Shown one piece after another: positions 11,301 through 25,000 of a DNA stretch of 64,000 nt. Under the pieces are notes generated by a model. The model did not search any database, was not told where the DNA came from, and worked only from the letters and a program-made list of their open reading frames with translations. The translations under genes and the position numbers were made by a program. The stretch spans positions 457,001-521,000 of the forward strand of contig JAQPZY010001579.1 of assembly GCA_029931535.1 (NCBI GenBank). The letters run 5' to 3'. Numbering within the stretch: the first letter of the stretch is position 1; each line of letters begins with the position of its first letter. The DNA comes from Margaritifera margaritifera (Eukaryota > Mollusca > Bivalvia > Unionida > Margaritiferidae).

Positions 11301-14300
11301 AAATGACCAACACACAATTGTACTGACCAACACATCTACTTACAACACCCACATCTACTAGCCATCACCAACGCTTACTAACAGATGCACATTTTGTCAG
11401 GCCAGCACTCACATCTACTAACCAGCACCTACGCTAACTAGCCAACACACACTGTTACAGACTAGCACCAACCTCAATGACCAGGAACCACACGTACTAA
11501 CCAACACGCCGCCTTACTTACAGCTAACAATTCCACTGACTATCACACCATCCTACTGACTAACAACCACATCCACTGACCAACACATCTTACAGACCAT
11601 CACTTTCGTCTACTCACCAACACTCACACCTACTGAGCAACACCTCTGTAGAAACTAAACATTGAGGAGCAATGTGACCTTCTATAGACATTGAACAGAA
11701 TGTAGAGAAGTACAGAAACAAAGCAAGTTATACACATTGGTTTACTTTTACAATTAAACACACGTTTTTATATTATCCGTCACTGGAGTGAAAGGCAATT
11801 TTTATTTTCAAGTGCGTTACAAAATATCCAATGTCAGTGCTGTATGGTGCCAGGCTGGTTCTTCACTTTGCAGATATACAGTTTTTCTTTTTAGTTACCA
11901 TTGATTTGATATGTTGAGTGACATCTTACATATTGTAATCTGCTATTGGTGAAGTAACAGAACAAGACTTTGCTAAATTTTCTATTTCAACTTAAAGCAG
12001 CAAACAACATGCATTGTTCTACTACTTGACTATACTTTATCGAGATAGATGATGGTGAAAAATGAGAGTGAGATTTTGCTACTCTGTCAAATAAGGACAG
12101 AATTTGGTATAGGATAAGGTTGTCGTCTACTTTGAAAAGTTATATTTCTGTTGGTTTGTGAAAATATCGAACAACGGAGCAAAACATTTGACATTCTTGA
12201 CCAATACCCATCCTAACTGAGCAACACATACTCGTACTGACCAACACACCTACCTGCCAATACCCACACCTACTCACCAACACTCACACCTACTAACCAT
12301 CATCCACGCTTATTAGCCAATACATATTTTCTTCGACCAACACTCACACCTACTAACAAGCACCAATGCTAACCAACCAACATACAGTGTTGCTGAATAT
12401 TACCCATCTCTATGACCAAGACTCAGACATAGTGACCAACACGCCGCATTACTTACCTGCACACACTTCCACTGACCATCACACCATTTACAGACACCCA
12501 CCCACACCCACTTACCAACGCGTCTAACTGACCATCACTTTCCTCTACTCACCAACACTCACATCTACTCACAATCAGGTGCTCTCCGCACCATCACCCA
12601 CACCTACTGAACAACACCTCAGTGGAAACTAAACATTGAGGGATACTATAGCCTTCTACAGACATTGAACAGGATGGAGAACAGAACAAAAACAAAGCAA
12701 ATGACATACATTGGTTTACTTTTACAATCCAACACACGTATTTATATTATCCATTCTGGAATGAAAGATACCTTTCATTTTCAAGTGTGTTGCGAAATAT
12801 CCAATGTCAGTGCTGTATGATGCCAGGTTATTTCTTCACTTTGTTACAAATACACTGTTTTCTTTTTATCACCACAGACTTGATACGTTCAGTGACATCT
12901 GACCTATTGTAATGTGTTGTTGGTGTTAACTGACAACAAGGCATTGCTAGACTGTCAACCAAGGTGATAATTTGGCGTAAAATAAAGCTTTTGTGTGCTT
13001 TAATGTTGTTAAATGTTCTGCTTGAGTTTTAAAACAGCACACAAAATACATTGCTCTGCTACTTGACTAATTTAACAAGAGAGCACATGTACTGTCAAAT
13101 CAGCTAAGAGTTTGATGTAAGATAATATTTTCGTATAATTTAAGAGGATTGCATTCTCTGTTTGTTTTTTGAAAAGGCAAACATCATTCATTGTTCCACT
13201 CCTTGATTGATTTATTGATAGGGCAAACCATTTAACATGATTTACCAATACCCATTCTAGCAAAGCAACACATAGTCTTACTGATCTGTGCCCACACTTA
13301 CTGTCTGACACACCTTTTTACTGACAAACAGCCTTCTCTACTCATAAACACGCAGATCTGCTCACCATACCCCCTCTACGCAGCAGCACTTACACCTTCT
13401 GATCAACACTTCTATGGGAATTAAACATTTAAACATTCAGGAGCGCTATGGCTTCCTATAGACATAGAACCTGATGGAGAGAAGAACGAAAACAAAGCAT
13501 TTTTTTTTAAATTTGCTTTTTTTTTTTGTATTATCCATTTCTGGAGTGAAAGGCACTTTCTCATTTTAAGTGGGTTCGAAAATAGGTAATTTCAGTGCTG
13601 TATGGAGCCAGTTTGGTTCTTCTCTTTGCTATCAATGTACTGTTTTCTTTCTGTCAACCTAGATTTAATACACTCACTGACTTGCTGGTTATTGTCGCTC
13701 GATAAACATTAGCAGAAAGTGTATTGCAAAATATCCAGTACCAGTGCTGTATGGGGTAAAGTTTGGGTTTTCCCTTTGTTATAAATGTACTGTTTTCGTT
13801 TTTGTCGCCGTAGATTTGATACGCTCGCTGAACTGTTACCTATTGTAATGCGTTGTTGGTGATAAAGACAGCGAGACATTGATACAAAGTCAAACAATGT
13901 CAGAATTGGCAACAATTAAGATTTTCGTGTAATTTAAGGTTGTTAAATGTTTGGGTTGTTTTTTTTTAACAGCAAACATCATGGATTGTTCTGCTACTTG
14001 ACTTTGACTAATTGATCGAGAGAACACAACATTTGGGTTCTTCACTTGTTACAAATGTACTGGAGTGTCTGTATCTTCACTGTGAAATATATGAGCGACA
14101 TCGACACATATTAATGAGGTGATTTATTTGGGTCTATTTTTCTTCGAGTTGAAACGACAGTGTGTGTACGACCATAGCGATAGACACGTTTTTTGTCTGT
14201 TTTATCAGCAAAATATTTAAATAGCATATACATTACTAAAACGATCCTCAGCAGATAATTTGCTTGCAATGACTCTTACAGTTCATTTATAGTAATAATA

Positions 14301-16004
14301 CTTTTAAAATCAATGATTCTACTATAATTTCCTTTTTGTCTGTGAAAATGTAGATTGAATCTAGTCATGCAAAAAGAAAATGAAATGATGCCTAAGATTT
14401 TATTTTCTTGCAATATTTGTGAATTTTTACCTTTATAATAATTAAACTTAAAATATTAATACAGACGATTTTTGACAAGTTTATCGAAGACTTTTATTTT
14501 TCGCTCAACCATTTTTGTATCTACAATACGGAATTATTCTTAAGTTCTTTTTTTAAAGTTGTCCTTATATTCGCACGCATAATGTTGCAAACAAAAGGCT
14601 GTAAAAGTATTTAAAATAGTACTTTTTTGAAATGATGTACTCAAGACCTAAGCACTCTAATCAGCGAAGCATGTCAAAGCTCGCGCTTTCTTTTACTTTT
14701 TTTTAATTCGGCTATGTTTTTTAACGCATGATCACAAATGAATACAACTAGACGAGTTTGGGTTCTTTTTCTTTCTTGTTTTTTGAAAGGCAAAAGATTC
14801 ACAACAGCTTTGCAAAGGTATTAAAAATTATTCTTTGATTTAGTCGTTTGCAAGCTTGTCACTTAATAATTTGTTATGTTCGTGAATTTTGAGCATGTTT
14901 ACAGCACACTGTTATAACCTACCCGGTGATTCTACACTGGATAGATTGAAAAATGGATGAATAGACAAAAGGCCGACGTTCTACTGAGTAGACATTTCAT
15001 TGAACGTACATGTTAGTGACGTTGGCATATATGCAGTGCTCTTTATAATATTTGGATTTGCAACTGGGACAACCATTAAATAGCAAACACTCGAACTATA
15101 TTAAAAGCACAAATGATAACCACAATAACGACCAGATCCAATTCACTGGCAAAATAAAAGTTATTGAGGTCTGGTGTTCAAGCTAACAGTGAGTGAATAA
15201 ATATTGGTTTAACTTGAATAATGGTTAGATACAAAACAACGTCTGCGAACAAAATCTGTGCTACATTAAATTACACTTTTTTGCATTTGCTCTGGATAGT
15301 TGTATATGACCTGCGAACTGTTGCAGCACCCAGTTTATAGAATACGGTGGTTACATTGTGTCAACAAAGGAAAGAAAAACAAAAAAGCTCACAAGTGTTC
15401 GTCGTTGTAAGCTTTTGCTGTACTTTTATATCGAAGTGGGTGATACATTTTTTAAATACGGCAATTGCTATTGTGCATCGTACATTGAGTGTATGTGTTT
15501 ATTAAGAAAAGCTATATATATTTTTATCAGTGAAAACGAGGAGTGACTCTAGTCACATGAAAAGAAAATGAAATCATGTGTGAGATTTTTTGTTGTGATA
15601 TTTGCGGCTAGTTACTTTTATAATGCTTAAACTTTAACGATTAAAGCAAAAACCTTTCTTGGACGAGCTTATGCCATTTAACTTTGCTCAATCATTTTTT
15701 TCCCTTTTTCTACGGCTTTACTACATGATATGCAGCTTTCATATTTTACTTATATGCCACGGAACATGAAGCTCAGAACGACGATTCTAATATTTCCTTA
15801 GATCATTACACGCTGAATAGAAGGTAACTTATGTGTCGCTTTCATATGCAACTTGAATCAATTGCGACATGACATGCAAAGAAAGTGATGCTCGCTCTCC
15901 CTAACCAGTTCAAAATAATGTTTGATCTGTAGATCACACACAGACACACACATAGCTGCACATAACTGGCAATGCTGGGGAACGCTTTGGTAACTGCGCT
16001 GTTG

Positions 16005-16068
<64 letters not shown>

Positions 16069-19000
16069 GGTTGAGCAAATTGTTTTTTCAACCACTAGTC
16101 AAGGACAAGTGGTTTCAGAAAATTCACTAGTCCCACCTTACTCTTCACTAGTCCCACCTAACTTTTCACTTGTCCCAATATGGTAATCACTTGCCGAGAT
16201 TTGATGAGATGTATGTACTTAATCCATAGAAAAAACAAACGAAATAATATACAACATAATTATTTCTTAAAAGAATTTAATTTTTCAAAAACATTGGTTG
16301 TTATACATTTGGCTTCTTCAGGTTCATGTATATATGTTTTAGCTGATGGATTTGAAAAAATGTCCATCTATATGTCTGCCACCTGCACCAGCACTAAGCC
16401 AGCAGTTGATAGCTGTGTCTTGGTTGAAGTCCTCAAGCTCTGGCCCATTTGCGGAAATGTTCATTAGCATTTGTAAACTCTTTTGGTTTAATGAATTCCT
16501 TAAAGAAGTCTTGATTAAGTTCATTGAACGAAATCCTCGTTCACACTCAGCAGTGGATGGGCTTATAACAAACATGATTTCTAATAGTTTGCCTAATTGA
16601 CTGAGACTAGGTGGAGTATTCACTAAGAGTGTTCGAAGAATTCTCTGTCTCTTAGTAGTGTCATATTTGACATTTTTTGCCATCACAGATATATATATAT
16701 ATAGATCGATAGATAGATATACACACACAATTTATGTTTGTCAGCGTTTTCAGTTAAGCAAGTACTTTGTAAAGGGGAGGAACAACTTACGAAAACAAAG
16801 GGCAGAAAAAAAGCCTGAAATATCTACACAAAAAAGAATTAAATAATGAAAACAATCAGACAAAACAGTATAAATACATGTGTATTACATGTTTACTTTG
16901 TGTTAGTGTCAGAATATGTATTTTCTGGGGAAAGTCTTAAACTATCAAACAAATCTCTGAGCTTTTAGGTAATATATATGATTCTATATATGATCACTAA
17001 ATATACCTCACAAAACCTTAAACATGAGACTGTGACAGACACAAATTTCTATCTTCAGGAGAGAAAAAGATATAGTCTAAATGTATGAACTAATTCGTGT
17101 CAAAATAACCAGGAACCAGTTTTCGTTAAACACAGAACAAATAGAGTATCTCTCAATGTTTTCGGGAAACATTGACTGCCAGATTTTAGGTCATTACACA
17201 TAATACATTTTTTTTAAAATTCCGTTTAAACAATGTACCTCTAACATGGTTTTTAAATAGTCTGATACAAAGTCACTATCTGAAGAGTTTAACCTTCTTA
17301 TCAGCGAGTTAGGATAAACCCCACTCACCAGCTAGATTGACACTTTGCACAATAGTATATAGAAGATTATCTTCCCCGCTTTCCCGATCAACAACCGACC
17401 CGCAAAAAAATGTTAATTATCAAGGTGTAATTATTGCTTTTTTAGCAAAATAAAAACCGCCACCAGCCACGAGACAGTTATTACAACACCAATCTGCACG
17501 ATTACCGTATCTGCCCACCCAAAAACATAAGAACAAATCAAATAAAGTCATTACATGATTTCCATAAATTTGCTAACTGATACTCAGTAAGCACGGTTTT
17601 GCTATTGGGCCCTATAAAATTAAATATCCAACACTTTTAATCTCAAGCAATATGTCAATGGCAACAATGAAAGCTCCATTTGAAATACTAAAAAAATGTA
17701 ATTACTTTCATATTTTTCATTATCGAAAAAATGTGAATAAATGGACTACAGTTGTATCTCTCTATTATGCTATTCCTGAAACATATCCTCATGACATTAC
17801 TGTAACTATCAATGAGAATTAGTACAGTTTTAATTCATAATCCAAGTCAGGACTGTACAAATTGCTTTCGCAGCCATTTTGTCTAGGGCAAGTGACTTGG
17901 AAAAAGTAACTAGCCCTGGCCAGTTCTTTACTTCTCGAGTTTTTTGTTTCATATTTTCTCCATTTTCTAGTGGCTAATATCTATATTGTTGTCCAATGGC
18001 AGCAATTATGTAGATATGACTATATTATATTCTACATTATTACTACTTGCAATATAATGTCTCAAGTATTATCATGAATATAATACATACGTTACTTGGT
18101 AACTGCGATTTTGTTACTGGCTATGTGAGTAGGGGAGGATTTATTTGTATCCTTTAAACAGATAATACTTTTGACCAGTAGGCCAGTAATACTTGTATAA
18201 GGCTTCCTTTAGTTTAATATTTGCTCCTTTAGTTTGAAATAATTGGTTTGCAAGTAGCTTTATGTTGTATAATATGTTGACTATTTTTAATCCATATCAG
18301 ACTCGTATGAATAAAAGCTATTATTCACGAAAATTGAATTGGTCATTACAGCATCAAGATCTTTCCTGTCTATTGGTCAAAAGGATCTTCAAAAATAATA
18401 ACAGCATTCGAGAAGAGCTAAAGCGCGGAAACAGATCTATACGCCTTATCATGAGATTGATAATGGTGCGTATACTCCGTGATGATTGAACTGTAAAGTA
18501 TGCAGAACAAGAGGGGTATCATGTTTAGACACTTCATTTTGAGTACAAATTCTATAACGTTAGTGCAATTGGAATCGATTGGATGAGTTGACTTTAAAAG
18601 AAATATTTTGCGTGTAGTTCATTCTATAAAAGGTGGCATTCCCATATTCTCTATTAAGTTTTAATCCATATCTGTTAACCATTTGTCTCCGCGCTTTGCA
18701 TATATTTTGAGGGAAATTTACAACTCATCTTTTTACAAAATGCAAAGTTTCGATTAATATGTCGGATAAAGCAAACGTAAATGTTTCTGTCGTTGATTGC
18801 ATCAAACCTCGTGACTATGATTTTTTTAATGCCCTATTTGCTTTGATCGTGGAATAATAACAAATATAACATTATTTCATTTAAGTACGTATGAAAAGTG
18901 TATTTATATAAATCCATGCAGAGAAGATTATGTTACAATGATATGGCTAGTCGCTTTAGGAAATTTAATGATTCATACATTTAAATAAATTACCGTACAC

Positions 19001-22000
19001 GCTTTCAGACACATATATTTCTTTTTAGGGTAAAAAGATCAAAGATATGTCCGAGGATGAGAAGAAGAAGGCATACATGTACCAGGTGTCGTATTATACC
19101 TTACAGTATATATGGGAGAAGAGTGCAATAAACCTATGCCCATTACGTATAAGCATGAAACGTTCGGTCATACCTAAATCAATATGCATATTAAACACAA
19201 GAATGACTTAAAATATTAAGGAGCTGAAATAATATGATTTTTACACAGATCCAACCTCCTACCGACACCCTGCCATTTATACAAAAGCAGTTGTTCATAT
19301 AATTTAGCCTGAAAATATATAAATCTAAATGTATTTATATTCCCTTTTTTTTAAAAAAAATTCACAGGCTCATTAGGTATTTCATATATTCGAAAAAAAA
19401 GAGAAAAACTCTTTGTAGGATATATTGAGCACATGATCTTAGACTTTTCCACAAAATGTCATTCTTCTGAATAAACCTATAGCAGTAAAAAATAGCTTTG
19501 TGTTGTTTAGAACAGATGGATAGCAAATTTCCCGTTATTGTCAGTATTCTTCTACAGTGTGTAAATATGATGTAAGCGATAGGAAAAAAACGTTCTTCTC
19601 TTTACTATCTGAATCAAGCTTCGTGAACAAGAACGTCATAGGGACGTGTTATTTCTCATTTGAATTCAGATAGTATCAAATGAGGAAAATTCCATCGACG
19701 TCGACAAGTGGGATTATTTATGCAGAGACGCCATGTATTGTGGTATGAATGAGCGATTCCTGAGCGAAAGGGCCATCTTGGGGGCAAGAGTGGTAATGAC
19801 ATCTGAGGGGGGTCAATCACCAGTCCATCAAATTGGATACCCAGAGAAGGTACTCTCGAATGGACAATACATTTAACGTTTTTTCAACATGGTAAATGGT
19901 ACACAATGAATGAGCACGCTACGTCACGCAAATTGTAGGAAGATAAAATAGTATGACAATCAAATCGTTATGAATGTAAGGCAAACCGAACGAAACGGTG
20001 CCCTTCAATATCAGTAGAGATAGTTAAACACTCGGGAACATAACGAACCGGTACCTAAACGATTAAACATAGTAACATATCAGAATTAATCCATTGGGAA
20101 ACGAAAAGATACTAAAAAGAAACACAATTGTTACGTAACGCTAACTCTACCCTAAATCTGTTCAAAAGACTCAAAAAGTACTACTCAGAGGTCTTCAGGT
20201 GCATTACATTTTGAGCGACCAATAAGTCAATCGATTGATTGATTGGTTATTCAACCCAACAAAAAGTAATTCATTCAATTGGTCCATCATTAGGTTAGTC
20301 TCTTTATCAATGATGTTTCTTAGCCATCTAAGTGTCTTGGCAGTTAGTGGTAAATTAAATTTTTTAATGCTTACATGATTCTTACTTTTAATTGATATTG
20401 CTGAAAATAACATTGTTTGGTCGAAATCAAGACAAAAACGTCTGAATAATAATGCGGTTTTGGACCAGACTTAAAAGTTCCACTAGTTTGCGTAGGAGAT
20501 ACACGTTTCAATCGTAGTGCCAACAAAATGCATGGGTCAAACTTTGGATGGAATTTGAACGAATTATGCCACTATATATTTCTGACAATAGATAAAACAG
20601 AGTTTCCTTTTATAAATAATAATTTTTCTTCTTACAATTTCAGGATTACTTGATGTTCTACAACATGTTCCAAACAAGATACACCTTACACCAATACATC
20701 TATCAGCACCGAGTGATTGTTGCTATGAATTTCATGTAGGTAACCTTTACTCCTATGTTTTGTTGATTAGGCGTAAGCATACTATTGCCTGCCTTTACAA
20801 TATGTGAACTGTACAACTCCAAGGACCAAAAACAACCACTTAATGACTGCAACGCATTTTATAGACATGAACATTCTCAAAACCCACAAACTCTGGATAA
20901 GTGACACGTGCCTATGTCTGAAATCATTTGAAGAGACTGCATATATGCAATTATTGCCTTTGGCTGCTCATCTTACACTACAGGAGCATAATGCCTGTTC
21001 CTTAATCTCATTTGTGTCAGTTAACACCGGTCGTCCCAAAACCTGTCAGGCGTTTCTCATTGAGGTGAATTTATTCTATATAGTTTAGGAAACATACTAT
21101 AGCGTTACAAGAAGCATTGGTTTCTGTGAAGAGCAATTATTTTGCCACCGCAGAATAAATTCCTACCCTCAATCCGAATCAACAGTAAATTTACGAGCAT
21201 TCATCAACTATTACAAGCAATATAATTATGGTTATCGGAACAGATTTTGCTATTAAAGCAGAAGACGAAAATCTTTTATATGTTTTAGTAAAAAAGTCAA
21301 CCTTTTATCGTCTTCATTTCGGATTTACTGTAAAGGACAAAAGTGTATTGCAAGATTTGCCCCTGAGCCTATGGGATTCCTTTTTTCTGCCAAACTTACG
21401 CCCGGAAAGAATGAAAATCTGATAAATTCTGGGCCAACTGGAAAACTGAATCTCGCTACTAGACTAACGCATATATATTTCTTTTTTTAACTAACAGTGC
21501 TTAATATTCCTAGATGCGATAGATGTCAGAGAAATTAAACCATTGTTTGTGCGCAGAACCCGACATTTTTTAAAAACCAGCTGAACAAATTGTTCCCGTT
21601 TTGTATATGAGTTTTCTTTGATCCGAAATGTAATTACTGAAAATTGTGAATAACTAGATCTTAGTTCAAAGTAAGTAACAGCCAGCGCTTGAATTACACC
21701 CTAAAGTGATTTTAAATGTTATTAAAGAGCGTACACTGAATAAGGATTTGAAAAGATCTGTAACGAACATGAGCAAAGGAAATAATAATGTTTACAACAT
21801 ATGTATTACAGTTAATCAATTGATTTCGATATGTATACAAATGTTGTTCAAAGAGTTAATAAACTACATTTTTAGTCTGATTATTTAATTTCTTTCTGAA
21901 CGTGATAGGTTTATGAAAGCTGAATTCTGCCTGGCCGTGTAGGAGCTGCTCAGAAAGTATTAGCAATTATATAAAGGATTTTTTTACATGTATTTAAACT

Positions 22001-25000
22001 GTTTTGGGTTTTAATTGACATTAAGAAAATGTCATGAACGTTAATTAATATTGATATTGAATTCGAAATATGAAACTGTTTTTGTCAATTCCATTTGTGC
22101 TTGAAACGCGAAGTTGGCAACGGCAATTATACTTGGATATGACGAGTGATATAAAAATTAACAACTCTGTACTAAATCCTATCTTTGAGACACAAATGTC
22201 TGAACAATCGCCACAAAGAATCGTCTGCAGCATATCGTCCGCCCTGACATGGGTTTCGGACATACTTTCCATATCACCAGAAACAATAAAATTATAGCTG
22301 TATTTCTGTCCTTTGGTGAGTTTGAATAATCTTGTCGGTATTGATCATTTATAAGTTTTGAGAGAACTATTTAGGATATCTCTCAATTTAATAAATAACT
22401 TCCGCATACCTCAAGCTCTTAATTCTGAATCTGTTGTTTACAGGGTCAAAGATATTTTCAAGGCCGCAGAGTTAGAATCGAGGACGGAAACCGAAGACAA
22501 AGCGTAAGTAACCATTCTTTTTTATCGCTATTTCGTTCTCATAGACATTAGAACTATAGTCGTTATAGCGACTAGTTCTTTGCGTAATATTCAAGCTTAC
22601 TGTTACTGGCATACAATCTGTTTTACACGATTTGAACCTGGCACAATTAAAGATCCAAACTTGAATCGTCAGAAGAGGTACTAAAACATGCCATCACTTT
22701 ACAACGGCACTGGTTTTTCACTAAAGTGTCAAAAGAGTAAATATTTAGTCCTGCTAAGAATATTTTGATGTATCAACTGTTTCAACACAACTTAAAATTC
22801 ATTTCCCGCCTTTTTGTGTATGCTCGTTTTTGTACATAAATCAATTCTACTTTTAGTCCTGGGAGACCTTTTCAAAATGTATCCCACTTAAGGTCTATTC
22901 TTCAAACTTCTGTAACTTGATTAATATGTACATATACCTAAAAGACTGGTGTGCAGTCATTTAAGGTACGTGTTGAACTAGGAGCAAATATGATACAAAG
23001 AAATAGTTGGAAACTTCCTCAATATCTTTTTTGGCTTATGCATCCAGTACATATTTTCACCTAGTTATTCTTTAAGCTGAACTTATTCGATAAATTCTGG
23101 TAATTAACGTATAAATGAGCAATGCAAGTTTCAAATTTAATCAAATTCTTCTGTCGATTTTAACTATATGATATATACTTTACGATACATGTTTGTTTTG
23201 ATCTCAGTAAAGGCGGCTGCTACAGCTTAATGGGAGTAATACCTACCCTGATATAATATCAAGCGTTTGAGAATCATGTGAATCAACAGCCTATATGGAT
23301 ATTTTTGTGAGGTTTTCACGAAGCTAATTAATTTATATTGGACACGAATCGGACTCTTATGATTTCAGCCCCAGTATCTTTACTTTTGAACTCTACCCAC
23401 TGGAAAAAACTAGCAAAATCCCAGACAACGATGACGATATAGACAAATTCATCGATTCCGTCACTGAAGAAGAAAAGACTCAGACAGACAAGTATCTAAG
23501 ACTTACCGATGATATTATCTCTCGGATTCGCTACATCAGTGAGCGAAATGGCTACAAGCATGACCGCCCGATCGCAAAAGCAATAAAAACGCTACAGCAG
23601 ATCGACACATGAGACTTCTACAGAATGCTTTGTGAAATCCATCTTGAGGTAAATGCAAAATTCAACACTGAATATATTCCTTAATACTCTCTAATTAGTA
23701 CAAATATTTCTCCCTGGTGTAAAAAAGAATTATTTAAAATTCAAACCTCACCAAAATTATTATTCCTAAATTGTGACATGAAACTCCGACTTGAAGTATT
23801 GATTTTATGATTGTGCTTATTTCATTTTTTTTTTCTTCAAAATGTAGGAATAATCGAGGGAGTAAACATAACGGAATGTTTGGGTTTTCGTCACTGGTAT
23901 AGTGTGGATTCGTCTGGGGCTTCTTCAGCTTTTGTCTCCACTCACCGATAAGTCGAGAGAACATAGAAAGGCATTCCGTTTGCACATCCCCTTTGTTCAC
24001 TTTATGATCGCTGTAGCATCCACATTTACTATTAGAATTAAACCAGATTTGCAGAAAAGCTTTATCTTTTCAACATTTCTCAAGAGTTTTAATGACAAGC
24101 ATATTCTGCACATATTTCTTAGAGTTATGGCCCTTGAGCGTTTTAGCAGGATCATTTATAATGCACAACCTTGCAAACGCTCTATCTGAGAAATCTATTA
24201 TAATATTTTAAACGAATTTCATGTAAAACTTCATCTCAAGAAATACTCAGAGGTTTCCGGTAATGAGCACGTTCTGCATATATTTTTAGACTTATGGTCC
24301 TTGATCATATTAGGATAATTATTGATAATACACAAAATTGTAAAGACTCTAGTGTCAGTATTTATTATACGAGTTTAACTAAATATGTATGTTCACCTTC
24401 TGATCATATTTGGTAAAGTGATGGCCCTTGATCATTTTAGCATAGGCATTGCTAATGCAAAACTTTTGGAGCACTCCTACTTCACCATTTATGATTAGAT
24501 TTCATCCATATTTACTGTTAAGCTTTATCTCAACATGAGCTCGATCACATTTTGATAATGAGTACATATTTCTTAGAGTTATTGCACCTGATCATCCTAT
24601 CATTTACATTGCAAATGCACAACCTTGTGAACATTCTAACACTGGAAGAAATACAAATTCATTTGATTTAACCCAAATATGTTTCAATGCTTCATCTAAA
24701 TATGAGCTTAAGTGACTTCAATGAGGAGCAGATGCTACTTGTATTTCTAAGAGGTGTTCGCCTCAATCGACTTAGAATTAATATTCCAGTGATTTGTGAA
24801 CATTCTAGCATTCACAATTATTATTTGCTTTCGCCCAAATTCGCCATTAAGCTTCATCTTAACAAGCACTCAGATAATTTCGACGTTGAGTAGATTTTCT
24901 TCTGTTTCTTACCGTGTTAAGGACCTGGCTTTACTTCAAATGAGTATCCCTGTGGATTTTGAGCATTCTACCATTCATATCTTATGGATTTTGAGCATTC

